From the NCBI RefSeq assembly GCF_001687105.1, contig NZ_CP014595.1, positions 558,001 to 622,000 of the forward strand: a stretch of DNA of 64,000 nt. Direction: 5' to 3'. Made by a program: the position numbers and the translations under genes. The stretch comes from Salipiger sp. CCB-MM3 (GTDB taxonomy: Bacteria; Pseudomonadota; Alphaproteobacteria; Rhodobacterales; Rhodobacteraceae). Positions 26,657 through 34,332 of this stretch are shown here, one piece after another (the first letter of the stretch is position 1; each line of letters opens with the position of its first letter). The notes under the pieces were generated by a model. It searched no databases. It was not told the origin of the DNA and worked only from the letters and a program-made list of their open reading frames with translations.

Positions 26657-28143
26657 TGGGCAACTCGTCTTTCTGTTTTTGTTTTCTGGAACTCGCGGCG
26701 CACGGTGACGGACACGACGAACACGATGAGCGCGGCAAACAACCATGTGATCGGCGACGACAGTAGCACCGCCGGGTCACCGCGCGAGATGGCAAGCGCG
26801 CGGCGCAGGTTCTCTTCCAGCATCGGGCCGAGGATGAAGGCGATCAGGAATGGCGCTGCGGGAATGTTCAGCAGGAACATACCGAAGCCCACCAGCCCCA
26901 TCACCAGCAGCACGGCCACGTCGAAGGTGCTCGAGGCGATCGAATAGATGCCGAAGATGCACAGCAGCAGCACCAGCGGCGTCAGCAGGGTCTGCGGGAT
27001 GTGCGAGACCTTGGCGAACATGCGCATGGTCGCCTTGCCCGCGAAGAACAGCAGCACCGAGGACACCAGCATGCCGATCAGCAGCATGTAAACCTCGTGG
27101 ATGTTGGTCTGGAACAGCAGCGGTCCGGGGGTGAGGCCCTGGATCATGAAGGCCCCGAGCATGACGCCGGTGATCACGTCGCCCGGCACGCCAAGCGCCA
27201 AGAGCGGGATCATCGTCGCGCCGCAGGCGCCGTTGTTGGCCGACTCCGAGGCGGCGATGCCTTCCAGCTCGCCCTTGCCGAAGTTCGCGCCCTTCTTGGA
27301 GCTGCGCTGCGCCTCGCCATAGGAGAAGAAGGCCGCCGAGGACGGGCCGATGCCGGGAATGGCGCCCAGCACAGAGCCGATCACCGAACCCTTGAGGATG
27401 GTCTTCAGCGAGCCCATGAACTCTTCGCGCGTCACATGCTGCGCGCCGAGCGTGGCCGCCTCTTCCTTCTTGGCCGCGCGCATCACGACCAGCTTGATCA
27501 GTTCGGGCAGCGCGAAGAGGCCGATCAGCACCGGCGCGATCGAAAGACCCGCCTGCATGTCGGGGGTGAAGGCAAAGCGGAACGAGCCGTACATATCCTC
27601 GCCCACGGTCGCCAGCAGCAGACCCAGCGCCGCCGAGACGAGGCCGAGCAGCAGCGAACTGCCCGAGACGCCCGCAACGGTGGTCAGCGCGAAAAGCATC
27701 AGCATGAAGAACTCGGGCGGGCCGATGCGCAGCGCCAGAACCGCCAGCGGCGCGGCAAAGAAGATCAGCGAGAGGTTCGACAGGAAGTCACCGATCACCG
27801 AGGAATAAAGCGCCATGTTCAGCGCCTTGCCCGCCTTGCCCTGCTGCGCCAGCGGGAAGCCGTCGAGCGCGGTGCAGGCCGCCGAGGCGGTGCCCGGCGT
27901 CTTGATCAGGATGGCCGAAACCGAACCGCCGTAGGTCGAGCCCTTGTAGAGGGCGACCAGCAGCAGGATCGAGGGCACCGGCTCCATGTAGAAGGTGAAG
28001 GGCAGCGCCAGCGTCACCGCCATGGTCCCGGTCATGCCGGGGATCGCGCCGACGATCACCCCGCCCCAGATGCCCGCGACCATGATCAGCAGGTTCTGGA
28101 AGGTGGCAACCGCTTGCAGCGCCGAAAGGATTTCATTGAGCAT
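26653..28143 (-). CDS. tctA: tripartite tricarboxylate transporter, large permease TctA
   Basis: This 496-aa membrane protein has about 12 hydrophobic helices. The duplicated family motif is GIWGGVIVGAIPGMTGTMAV near the N-terminus and VIGSVLGAIPGIGPSSAAFF in the second half. The segment YKGSTYGGSVSAILIKTPGTA is also conserved. It imports a carboxylate delivered by the TctC binding protein. It ends with a basic cytoplasmic tail. It lies 12 bp after tctB and its stop is coupled to argE. Confidence 0.96.
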   Translation of the reverse strand: MLNEILSALQAVATFQNLLIMVAGIWGGVIVGAIPGMTGTMAVTLALPFTFYMEPVPSILLLVALYKGSTYGGSVSAILIKTPGTASAACTALDGFPLAQQGKAGKALNMALYSSVIGDFLSNLSLIFFAAPLAVLALRIGPPEFFMLMLFALTTVAGVSGSSLLLGLVSAALGLLLATVGEDMYGSFRFAFTPDMQAGLSIAPVLIGLFALPELIKLVVMRAAKKEEAATLGAQHVTREEFMGSLKTILKGSVIGSVLGAIPGIGPSSAAFFSYGEAQRSSKKGANFGKGELEGIAASESANNGACGATMIPLLALGVPGDVITGVMLGAFMIQGLTPGPLLFQTNIHEVYMLLIGMLVSSVLLFFAGKATMRMFAKVSHIPQTLLTPLVLLLCIFGIYSIASSTFDVAVLLVMGLVGFGMFLLNIPAAPFLIAFILGPMLEENLRRALAISRGDPAVLLSSPITWLFAALIVFVVSVTVRREFQKTKTERRVAQ

Positions 28144-28155
28144 TGTGGTCTCCGA

Positions 28156-28650
28156 TCAGAAGCCGAAGGGCTTCGTCAGCGCGCCCTTGGGGAACTGCGT
28201 GCCAAGCGCGGAATGGAAGAACAGCGTCAGGAGGATCGGGCCGCCGAAGCACAGGAGGACGATCCAGATCTTGTGGCCGCGCTCGCCGGTCATCAGCACG
28301 ATGGCCAGCGTCAGCGCCATCGTGGCGACCAGAAAGCCGACGTAGGGCAGCAGCGCCAGAAACAGGCCGAAGGCGACCACGAGGCCGGCAAACCGCCCGA
28401 TCATCCGGGCGCGACTGCTGCCGTCGGTCTCGATCGGCTCATCCTCGGGCTGCGGACGGCTAAAGGCCAGCACCAACGCCAGCAGGCCAAGCGCGAGACC
28501 GGCGATCGACACGGTGCGCGGCCACATATCCGGCGGCGGGGCAAAGCCGGGGATGAAGGCGGGGCGAGGCACGAAAACGGGAACCAGGGCGAAGGCGGTA
28601 AGCGCGAAGAAAGCAGCAATTACCAGCCCCCGCAGGACGGGCTTGGACAT
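28156..28650 (-). CDS. tctB: tripartite tricarboxylate transporter, small permease TctB
   Basis: This 164-aa membrane protein has four predicted helices (about residues 10-30, 43-63, 80-113 as one or two, 130-155), as expected for TctB, and a charged loop between the second and third. It is poorly conserved in general, so the identification rests on topology, length and position between tctC and tctA. Confidence 0.9.
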   Translation of the reverse strand: MSKPVLRGLVIAAFFALTAFALVPVFVPRPAFIPGFAPPPDMWPRTVSIAGLALGLLALVLAFSRPQPEDEPIETDGSSRARMIGRFAGLVVAFGLFLALLPYVGFLVATMALTLAIVLMTGERGHKIWIVLLCFGGPILLTLFFHSALGTQFPKGALTKPFGF

Positions 28651-28691
28651 GGCGATGCTCCTGGGAATGGGGTCCTCCGGTGGAGGAGAGT

Positions 28692-28719
28692 GGCGCGGCC
28701 CTCAAAAAGGGGCCGCGCC
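28692..28719 (-). promoter_or_regulatory. stem-loop between tctC and tctB
   Basis: GGCGCGGCCC (28692-28701) and GGGCCGCGCC (28710-28719) form a perfect 10-bp stem with an 8-nt loop in the tctC-tctB spacer. On the minus strand it is not followed by a T-run. It is therefore more likely an RNA stabiliser or partial attenuator that keeps the binding-protein message more abundant than the permease message. Confidence 0.65.
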
Positions 28720-28757
28720 TTAAGCGTCACTGGCGCGGGCGCGGGCCCGCCGCACGC

Positions 28758-29729
28758 TCAGTTCGACAGGTAGCCGAAGTCCTGAGCGAGACCGTGGAAC
28801 AGCTCATACTGGCCCTTGGCGTAGTCGGTCATGTCGACGTCACCGATGGTCGAGATCGAGCCGCGGCGCGCCGCGAGGTCGAGCCACTTCTCGTCGGTGG
28901 CGACCTGGCTCAGCACTTCGTCCCACTTAGCGACGACGTCTTCCGGCAGGTCCTTGGGACCGTAAAGGGCGCTCCAGCCAGCGATCTGACCGGCTTTCTC
29001 GTAGCCCATCTCCTGCGCGGTGGCGACGTCGGGCAGGCTGTCCATGCGCTTGGGAGCGAAGACCATCAGCGCCTTCATGTCACCGCTTTCGATGTGCGGC
29101 ATCAGCGAGGCTGCGGCCATGGCGACGAAATCCACGTGACCGCCGAGCAGAGCGGTCGCCAGTGCGCCGCCGCCTTTGTAGGGCACGAGGGTCGCGGCGG
29201 TCAGCGGGTCGAGGTCGTTGTCGGCCAGCAGCGCCTGCGTGGTGAAACCGTCGATGGCGGTCGCACCCGAGGCGGCATAGGTCATGCGGCCGTTGCTGTC
29301 CTTGATCGCGGCGATCAGGTCATCAACGCTGTCATAGGGCGCATCGCCGCGCACGGCGAGGATCATCGGCGTGGCTTCCAGCGCACCAAGGAAGGTGTAG
29401 GCGTCCCACGGAACGGCGTTGCCGGGGGTCACGGCGGGCGACAGCGCCATACCGACGCGAGCCAGCAGCAGCGTATAACCGTCGGCGTCGGCTTCCGACA
29501 CCGAACGCGCACCGTTCATGCCGCCAGCGCCGGGCTTGTTCATCACGGTGACCGGCTGGCCGAGGAAGGGCTGCGCGGTCTCTGCCAGCGCGCGGCCAGC
29601 GAGGTCCGACGCGCCGCCGGGGCCGTAAGGCACCACCAGCGTCACGGCTTGGTCGGGGTAGGTCTGGGCCGCTGCGGGGCCGGTTGCTGCGATCACGGCA
29701 AGGGCGATCGATCCGAGTAGCTTTTTCAT
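28758..29729 (-). CDS. tctC: tripartite tricarboxylate transporter, periplasmic substrate-binding protein TctC
   Basis: This 323-aa Bug/TctC family protein has a signal peptide (KKLLGSIALAVIAATGPAAA, cleavage after about residue 21). The mature start is YPDQAVTLVVPYGPGGASDLAGRAL, with the family's first carboxylate-binding loop; the second lies in AASGATAIDGF. It captures the substrate and delivers it to TctAB. The substrate is not identifiable. It is the first gene of the operon, divergent from a LysR gene. Confidence 0.95.
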   Translation of the reverse strand: MKKLLGSIALAVIAATGPAAAQTYPDQAVTLVVPYGPGGASDLAGRALAETAQPFLGQPVTVMNKPGAGGMNGARSVSEADADGYTLLLARVGMALSPAVTPGNAVPWDAYTFLGALEATPMILAVRGDAPYDSVDDLIAAIKDSNGRMTYAASGATAIDGFTTQALLADNDLDPLTAATLVPYKGGGALATALLGGHVDFVAMAAASLMPHIESGDMKALMVFAPKRMDSLPDVATAQEMGYEKAGQIAGWSALYGPKDLPEDVVAKWDEVLSQVATDEKWLDLAARRGSISTIGDVDMTDYAKGQYELFHGLAQDFGYLSN

Positions 29730-29791
29730 TATTCACCTCACATAGGGTCCGGGGAGGCCCCGGAACTGTTGGATCGGCGCCACCATCCACA

Positions 29792-29840
29792 GTATGCGAT
29801 TGTTGACAATAGATGCTGAATAGTTGCACAAAATGCATAC
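29792..29840. promoter_or_regulatory. divergent tctC/lysR control region with inverted repeats
   Basis: The AT-rich gap contains GTATGC (29792-29797) with its inverse GCATAC (29835-29840), and the dyad ATTGT-TG-ACAAT (29799-29810). The latter overlaps a TTGACA (29803-29808) that could be the -35 of the LysR gene. This layout is typical of LysR-controlled divergent promoters. Confidence 0.5.
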
Positions 29841-29853
29841 TGAGGGAGCGGTC

Positions 29854-30765
29854 ATGTACAAGATACGGGAACTGGAGGCCTTCGACGCCTATATGCGCCT
29901 CGGCGGTGTGAAGCTGGCCGCCGAGCATATGGAGACCAGCCAGCCGATGATCAGCCGGCTGCTCTCGGGTCTCGAAGAGAAAGTCGGCTTCGCGCTTTTC
30001 CTACGCAAGCGCAACCGCTTGGCCCCCACCCCCGAGGCCTTTCGCTTTCACCAGACGGTGGTGCGCCACCTCGCCGGGCTGCGTGATCTCGAGCAGGAGG
30101 CGGTGGCCATCGCCAATGGTCAGGTCGGGCATCTGGTGATCGCCGCACAGCCGGTCTTTTGCGACACCTTCTTGCTCGATGCGCTGCGCAGATTTCGCGA
30201 GACGCACCCGCAGGCCACGGTTCAGATCGTCGATGTGGGCATGGCAGAGATGCTGCGGATGATTTCAGAGCAGCGCTGCGACCTCGCCTTCGGAATCACC
30301 CTCAACGCCGATGCCTTCGGCGGCGAGGCGCTGCCGCTGGGCCATTGCACGGCACGCTGCATCATGCCGAAGGGTCATCCTCTGGGCACGGTCGAAGAGA
30401 TTCCCCTGCCCCGGCTGCGCAGGGAATGGTTCATCGACCTCTCGCCCGACAGCCCGCTGCGCCAGCGCGTCGATCACATGATGGATACGATTGACGTGCG
30501 CCGCACCATCGCCGCCGAATTGCGCACGCTGCACGGCGTGGTGCGGCTGGTGGAGCGCGGGGTTGGTGTGGCGATTGTCGATCCGGTGGCGCTGCGGCTG
30601 ATCGACCCCGAGAAGGTCTCGGCGCATCGGCTGATCCCGGAAATCACCTGGGATATCGCGCAGTTCCTGCCCCGCGACAGGCCGCTGAGCGCGGTGGGTC
30701 AGGCCTTTGCAAAGGCCATCGCCGACGAGATCGACAGTCTCAAAAACGATGGGCTGGTGACCTGA
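29854..30765 (+). CDS. LysR family regulator of the tct operon
   Basis: This 303-aa regulator starts MYKIRELEAFDAYMRLGGVK at ATG 29854, with GAGGGAG upstream; an in-frame ATG at 29833 is an alternative. The winged helix-turn-helix covers roughly residues 5-62 (KLAAEHMETSQPMISRLLSG). The effector domain follows (GHLVIAAQPVFCDTFLLDAL). It is divergent from tctC with 124 bp between start codons, so it most likely controls tctCBA-argE in response to the imported acid. Confidence 0.93.
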   Translation: MYKIRELEAFDAYMRLGGVKLAAEHMETSQPMISRLLSGLEEKVGFALFLRKRNRLAPTPEAFRFHQTVVRHLAGLRDLEQEAVAIANGQVGHLVIAAQPVFCDTFLLDALRRFRETHPQATVQIVDVGMAEMLRMISEQRCDLAFGITLNADAFGGEALPLGHCTARCIMPKGHPLGTVEEIPLPRLRREWFIDLSPDSPLRQRVDHMMDTIDVRRTIAAELRTLHGVVRLVERGVGVAIVDPVALRLIDPEKVSAHRLIPEITWDIAQFLPRDRPLSAVGQAFAKAIADEIDSLKNDGLVT

Positions 30766-30788
30766 TGCACAACGCCGCCGGGCGCAGG

Positions 30789-31427
30789 TCAGTCCTGATT
30801 GAGCTGCGCGAGGGTCGCCGAGGATGACGGTGCCAGACCAAGCATCAGCAGCCCCCCGAACACGCCCAGCAGGCTGAGCGCCGTGTAAATGGACATGCCT
30901 TCAAAGAAGCTCAGCGCCATCACCGTGCCGGGCTGAAAGTTGTGAACCATAAAAACAGCGGTGATCCCGGTCAGCCCCGAGAGCGCGGCCAGAAGCGGCA
31001 GTTCCGCCCGGCGGAGCGACGGCAGCGCAAGCCCCGCAAGTCCCGCCGCACCGATGAGCAGGCCGGTGACCGTGCCCGGAGACATGCGATCGTGCATCGG
31101 CCGTTTCGCCAGCAGCGCGTCGAGCCCCTCGGCCCCGAAACTCACCACAAGCGTATTGGTCAGCGCCACCACTGCTGCGCCCGCAGCGCAGGCGAGAACC
31201 CGGCCAGAGGTCTCGCGCCCGCTTGCCGCAACGGCCAGACCGCAGAACAGCAGGGCGAGGGAAATGGCGGTGCTGGGCACCATGGCGGCCCTGTCGGGCC
31301 CGGAGCGCACCAGAACCTCGATATGCGACAGCCAGCCAAGCAGCACGCTGGTCACAAGCGCCAGCGCCACCAGCGACATCAAAAGGGCGAGGTTGCGCAG
31401 CAGCACAGGGGTCTTTTGGCTCGTCAT
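30789..31427 (-). CDS. polytopic membrane protein of unknown function
   Basis: This 212-aa protein has about six hydrophobic helices (roughly residues 10-33, 46-66, 76-98, 116-135, 141-161, 167-195) and hardly any soluble part. A periplasmic stretch, GLDALLAKRPMHDRMSPGTV, lies between helices 3 and 4. The helix pattern resembles the membrane input modules found before histidine kinases or GGDEF domains, but no output domain is attached. Start is ATG 31427; an adjacent upstream TTG is the alternative. It converges on the tct regulator gene with a 23-bp gap. Confidence 0.7.
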   Translation of the reverse strand: MTSQKTPVLLRNLALLMSLVALALVTSVLLGWLSHIEVLVRSGPDRAAMVPSTAISLALLFCGLAVAASGRETSGRVLACAAGAAVVALTNTLVVSFGAEGLDALLAKRPMHDRMSPGTVTGLLIGAAGLAGLALPSLRRAELPLLAALSGLTGITAVFMVHNFQPGTVMALSFFEGMSIYTALSLLGVFGGLLMLGLAPSSSATLAQLNQD

Positions 31428-31597
31428 CAAGGTCGATCCGGCTTGGCGCGCGCATGCGCGAAACGATCAGGAGTACGCAGCATTTAACCGGTCGGATCAC
31501 CCCCGCGCCAGAATTTCTTGACGCGGGGATGTCGTTTTTTGTGCCACCCTCTCAGGTCAGCCTCAGCGGCCAGCATAGGGACCGCGCATCAAAGCGC

Positions 31598-32302
31598 TCA
31601 GAGGCCGAGCCGTTCGCGCGCTTCTTCGAGCACCGGGGCCAGTTGCTCGGGCGCGTCCCGCACCGCCGCCAGTGCCGATTTGGTCGCCTCTTTCGCCGCG
31701 AACCCAAGGTCGGACTGGTCGATGTAGGCCTCGGCCTTGTCGTAGTCGAAACCGTCCACGGTGAAGAGCTCGCGCAGGTCCTCATCGCTCATCGCGGCAA
31801 CCTCTGCCGCGCTGTCGCCGGCCCCCTCGAGCGCGCGATCTGCATTCTCCATCGCGCCTTCGGCCGAGGCCATGGCGCTGTCGGCGGCGTCGCGCAGGCT
31901 GTCGGCGGCATTGCCCGCCGCCTCGGATGCGCTGTCCATCGCCTCGCGCGCGCCTTCGGCCACCGCCGCCGCGGCGCCCTCTGCGGTTTCCGCCGCCTTG
32001 CCCGCCGCATCCGACACCGCATCCATCGCGCTGTCCGCCGCCTCGCCCGCCTTGTCGAGCGCCTCGCGTCCCGAGGCTGCCGCCTCATCGGCCACATCGT
32101 TCAAGGTGTCGCTGGCCTCCGCCGCTTCTTGCTGCGCTTCATCCGCCAACTGATCGGCCTCATTCCCGGCGTCTTCCAGAGCCTCCTGCATCGTATCCGG
32201 CTCGGCGGTCTCGTCGCTCATCGGCACGTCGTCCTGCCCCATGCCGAAGACCACGATGATCAGGATCAGCACGGCCCCGACGATCAGAATCGCTTGTTTC
32301 AT
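31598..32302 (-). CDS. membrane-anchored Ala/Glu/Asp-rich helical-repeat protein
   Basis: This 234-aa protein has one N-terminal helix (KQAILIVGAVLILIIVVFGM, residues 2-21) followed by a very acidic, Ala-rich region of about 150 residues. Recurring AADSAMDAVSDAAGKAAETA-like units with 11-residue periodicity resemble LEA or apolipoprotein amphipathic helices. The last 60 residues (DEDLRELFTVDGFDYDKAEA) look like a small folded domain. It is probably exposed on the periplasmic face of the inner membrane and may act as a spacer, membrane-surface or desiccation protein. The function is unknown. The 170-bp gap after it has a hairpin (CCCCGCG at 31501 and CGCGGGG at 31522). Confidence 0.75.
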   Translation of the reverse strand: MKQAILIVGAVLILIIVVFGMGQDDVPMSDETAEPDTMQEALEDAGNEADQLADEAQQEAAEASDTLNDVADEAAASGREALDKAGEAADSAMDAVSDAAGKAAETAEGAAAAVAEGAREAMDSASEAAGNAADSLRDAADSAMASAEGAMENADRALEGAGDSAAEVAAMSDEDLRELFTVDGFDYDKAEAYIDQSDLGFAAKEATKSALAAVRDAPEQLAPVLEEARERLGL

Positions 32303-32440
32303 CTCAGATATCTCCAGTGTCGCGTGCGTGTGACATAGGTAGTCACCCTGCCATGACCAGCACCCAAGCGCCTTGGTCGCGGGCCAAAGCCCCCAAGATC
32401 GGCAAGTTGAGGCTCGTCAAGCGACGCATTCGGCCATTTG

Positions 32441-32473
32441 CCGCTTGAAACAAGCGGATCGCAGCACTACTTT
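32441..32473 (+). promoter_or_regulatory. candidate infC promoter overlapping a perfect hairpin
   Basis: TTGAAA (32445-32450) and TACTTT (32468-32473) are 17 bp apart, giving a leader of about 30 nt for infC. The -35 lies inside the perfect dyad CCGCTTG-AAA-CAAGCGG (32441-32457), which could be an operator. Confidence 0.4.
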
Positions 32474-32510
32474 GCGCGCCTACCAGATATGGCAACAAAG
32501 GACGAAAACC

Positions 32511-33056
32511 ATAGCTCGCAGACCTCACAACGCGCCCCCGACGCGCGACACCGGCCCCCGCGTCAACGATCGCATCCGGGCTCCCGAAATCCGCCTGATC
32601 GGCGCCGAAGGCGAGAACCTCGGTGTGCAGACCCCTGCGCGCGCGATGGAAATGGCCGAAGAGGCCGGTCTCGATCTCGTCGAGATCTCGCCGAACGCCA
32701 AACCGCCCGTTTGCAAGATCATGGACTTCGGCAAGTTCAAATACGAACAGCAGAAGCGTGAGAGCGAGGCGCGGAAGAAGCAGAAGACCATCGAGGTCAA
32801 GGAAGTTAAATTCCGCCCCGGCACCGATACGCATGACTATGACGTCAAGATGCGCAACGTGCTGAAGTTCCTCGAAGGCGGCGACAAGGTGAAGATCACC
32901 CTGCGCTTCCGTGGCCGCGAGATGGCGCACCAGAACCTTGGCCGCGAACTGCTCGAGCGAGTGTCCGAGGACGTCAAGGAAGTGGGCAAGGTCGAGAACA
33001 TGCCCAAGATGGAAGGCCGTCAGATGGTCATGATGATCGGTCCGATCACCAAATAA
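32511..33056 (+). CDS. infC: translation initiation factor IF-3 with apparent ATA start codon
   Basis: IF-3 binds the 30S subunit and rejects non-canonical start codons. The 181-aa frame starts (I)[20 protein letters not shown], the normal N-terminus of the alphaproteobacterial protein, and its first codon is ATA at 32511. A well-placed AAAGGA (32497-32502) lies 8 nt upstream, and no in-frame ATG, GTG or TTG is available nearby in the N-terminal part of the domain. Later landmarks are [18 protein letters not shown] and [19 protein letters not shown] rare start codon fits the known autoregulation of infC. A double hairpin terminator follows. Confidence 0.93.
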   Translation: MARRPHNAPPTRDTGPRVNDRIRAPEIRLIGAEGENLGVQTPARAMEMAEEAGLDLVEISPNAKPPVCKIMDFGKFKYEQQKRESEARKKQKTIEVKEVKFRPGTDTHDYDVKMRNVLKFLEGGDKVKITLRFRGREMAHQNLGRELLERVSEDVKEVGKVENMPKMEGRQMVMMIGPITK

Positions 33057-33097
33057 GGCCAACGGCCAAGCACGGTATTTCGCGTGCTTATTGTACA

Positions 33098-33136
33098 AAC
33101 CCGCCGCGCTGCCGCCGGCGGGTTTTGCTTTTTTTG
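33098..33136 (+). terminator. rho-independent terminator of infC
   Basis: AACCCGCCG (33098-33106) pairs with CGGCGGGTT (33116-33124) and is followed by TTGCTTTTTTT. A smaller hairpin, AGCACG...CGTGCT, lies about 20 nt upstream. Confidence 0.9.
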
Positions 33137-33290
33137 GGGCACGGCCCTATGCCGTGTTTGGCGGTGCTGCCCCATTGCGTTTCTTCGGGGCGCTGCCCCA
33201 TTGCCGTGTGTGGGAGCGCTGCCTTTTGCCGCGTTTGAGGGCGCTGCCACTTTGCGTTTTTTGGGGGCGCTGCCCCCGTGCGCCTGCGGC
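33136..33290. repeat. degenerate tandem array, about six copies of a 25-26 bp unit
   Basis: GCTGCC recurs at 33166, 33192, 33218, 33243 and 33269, spaced 26, 26, 25 and 26 bp, with a more diverged first unit beginning at 33136. The approximate unit is GGGGCGCTGCCCC followed by ATTGCCGTGTTT. Each well-kept unit contains a small GGGGC/GCCCC hairpin. The last unit merges into an intergenic repeat element at 33264-33324. The array therefore looks like stepwise duplication of the end of that element. Confidence 0.8.
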
Positions 33291-33324
33291 GCCCTCCCCC
33301 GGGATATTTTCGCCAAGAGGAAGC
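33264..33324. repeat. intergenic repeat, CCAAGAGGAAG variant, single copy
   Basis: GGGGGCGCTGCCCCC is followed by GCGCCTGCGGCGC, CTCCCCCGGGATATTTT and CGCCAAGAGGAAG. It has the same block order as the left half of the pair at 52399-52540. It lies just 3' of the molybdopterin-binding gene (minus strand). Confidence 0.8.
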
Positions 33325-33339
33325 AAGGGCGCGGAGGCA

Positions 33340-34332
33340 TTAGCCCTCGCGGGGGCGCGGGCGGGAGGGCGGCTCTTTGAGCAGGCCACCGACGCCCATG
33401 GCGGCGATCTCGGAAGGGCTGACCGGCACGCCGCAGATCAACCGCTCAAGCACCCAGTCCGCACCGTTGAGCGCGGGCGAGCGGGCGCAGCCCGGCAGGC
33501 CGATCACCGGGCGCCCCATGTGCTGGCCGTAGAACAGCAGATTGCCCGGATCGACCGGCATGCCGAAATGCGTCACCTCGCCGCCCGCGCGGCGCAGCGC
33601 CTCGGGCGCCACGTCATGCAGATCAGAGGTGGCCGAGCCGGTAAGGATCAGCACCATGTCCCCCGATGCCGCGCTTATCGCCTCGGCCAAAGGCTCCGCC
33701 CGATGCGGCACCTGCACGCGCGGCCCAAGCTCGGTGCCGAAGCGGTCGAGCCGGGCGCGGGTGGCGCGGCGCCCCTTGTCGCCCGGATCGCTGCCGACGC
33801 TTGTTTCGATCAGCGTGGCGCTGCGGGCGACGGGCGCATGCAGGCGCAGCGCGCCGCCCTGCGCCGCCGCGCAGGCCTCTGCCAGCGCCGCCTCGGGCAC
33901 GGCGTAGGAAATGATCTTCACCGTCGCCACCATGGCGCGCGCGGCGCAGCGCTGCCACGGTCGCAGGGTGGCCACGGTGATCATCGGGTGCACCGCGTTG
34001 ACCGCGTCGATCCGCGCCGCATCCACCTCGATCACCCCCGGTCCGACCGCGTGAAGGTTGACCCGCCCGGTGGTCGCCGGACCCAGCTTGAGCCCCGCCG
34101 CCTCCGGCGCGGGCAGCAATGCCTCGGCCAGCCGCTGCGCAGCGATATCCTCGGGCACATCATCCGGCCCGAGCCTTGCGACGATCACCTCGTTTTGCCC
34201 CGCCGCGCGCAGCCGCGAGAGGTCGCCCTCCGTCAGAATATGCCCCTTCCTGAGCCGCCCCTGCGGCAGCGCCACTGCATGGGCGAGCACCGCGCCTGCG
34301 GCCTCGCCGAGGGGCACCGGGCCAAATTTCAC
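33340..34332 (-). CDS. molybdopterin-binding domain protein (MoeA/MogA-like)
   Basis: This 330-aa protein starts at a GTG (34332) that overlaps the xdhC stop by 4 nt. The C-terminal half has the MoCF-binding pattern (ISAASGDMVLILTGSATSDL, then HFGMPVDPGNLLFYGQHMGRPVIGLPGCARSP). The N-terminal half resembles the MoeA linker region (GHILTEGDLSRLRAAGQNEV). Such proteins accompany XdhC and often a MobA-like nucleotidyltransferase in maturing cytosine-dinucleotide molybdenum enzymes. That transferase domain and the target enzyme are not in this window. Confidence 0.87.
   Translation of the reverse strand: MKFGPVPLGEAAGAVLAHAVALPQGRLRKGHILTEGDLSRLRAAGQNEVIVARLGPDDVPEDIAAQRLAEALLPAPEAAGLKLGPATTGRVNLHAVGPGVIEVDAARIDAVNAVHPMITVATLRPWQRCAARAMVATVKIISYAVPEAALAEACAAAQGGALRLHAPVARSATLIETSVGSDPGDKGRRATRARLDRFGTELGPRVQVPHRAEPLAEAISAASGDMVLILTGSATSDLHDVAPEALRRAGGEVTHFGMPVDPGNLLFYGQHMGRPVIGLPGCARSPALNGADWVLERLICGVPVSPSEIAAMGVGGLLKEPPSRPRPREG

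Noticed and set aside
27001..28773. 590-codon plus-strand frame opposite tctA and tctB
   Set aside because: Composition of His/Arg/Gln runs typical of antisense frames; tctA and tctB are clearly the coding strand.
33136..33290. CRISPR array as an explanation for the 26-bp periodic repeats
   Set aside because: Units are contiguous and degenerate with no unique spacers, and no cas genes are near.
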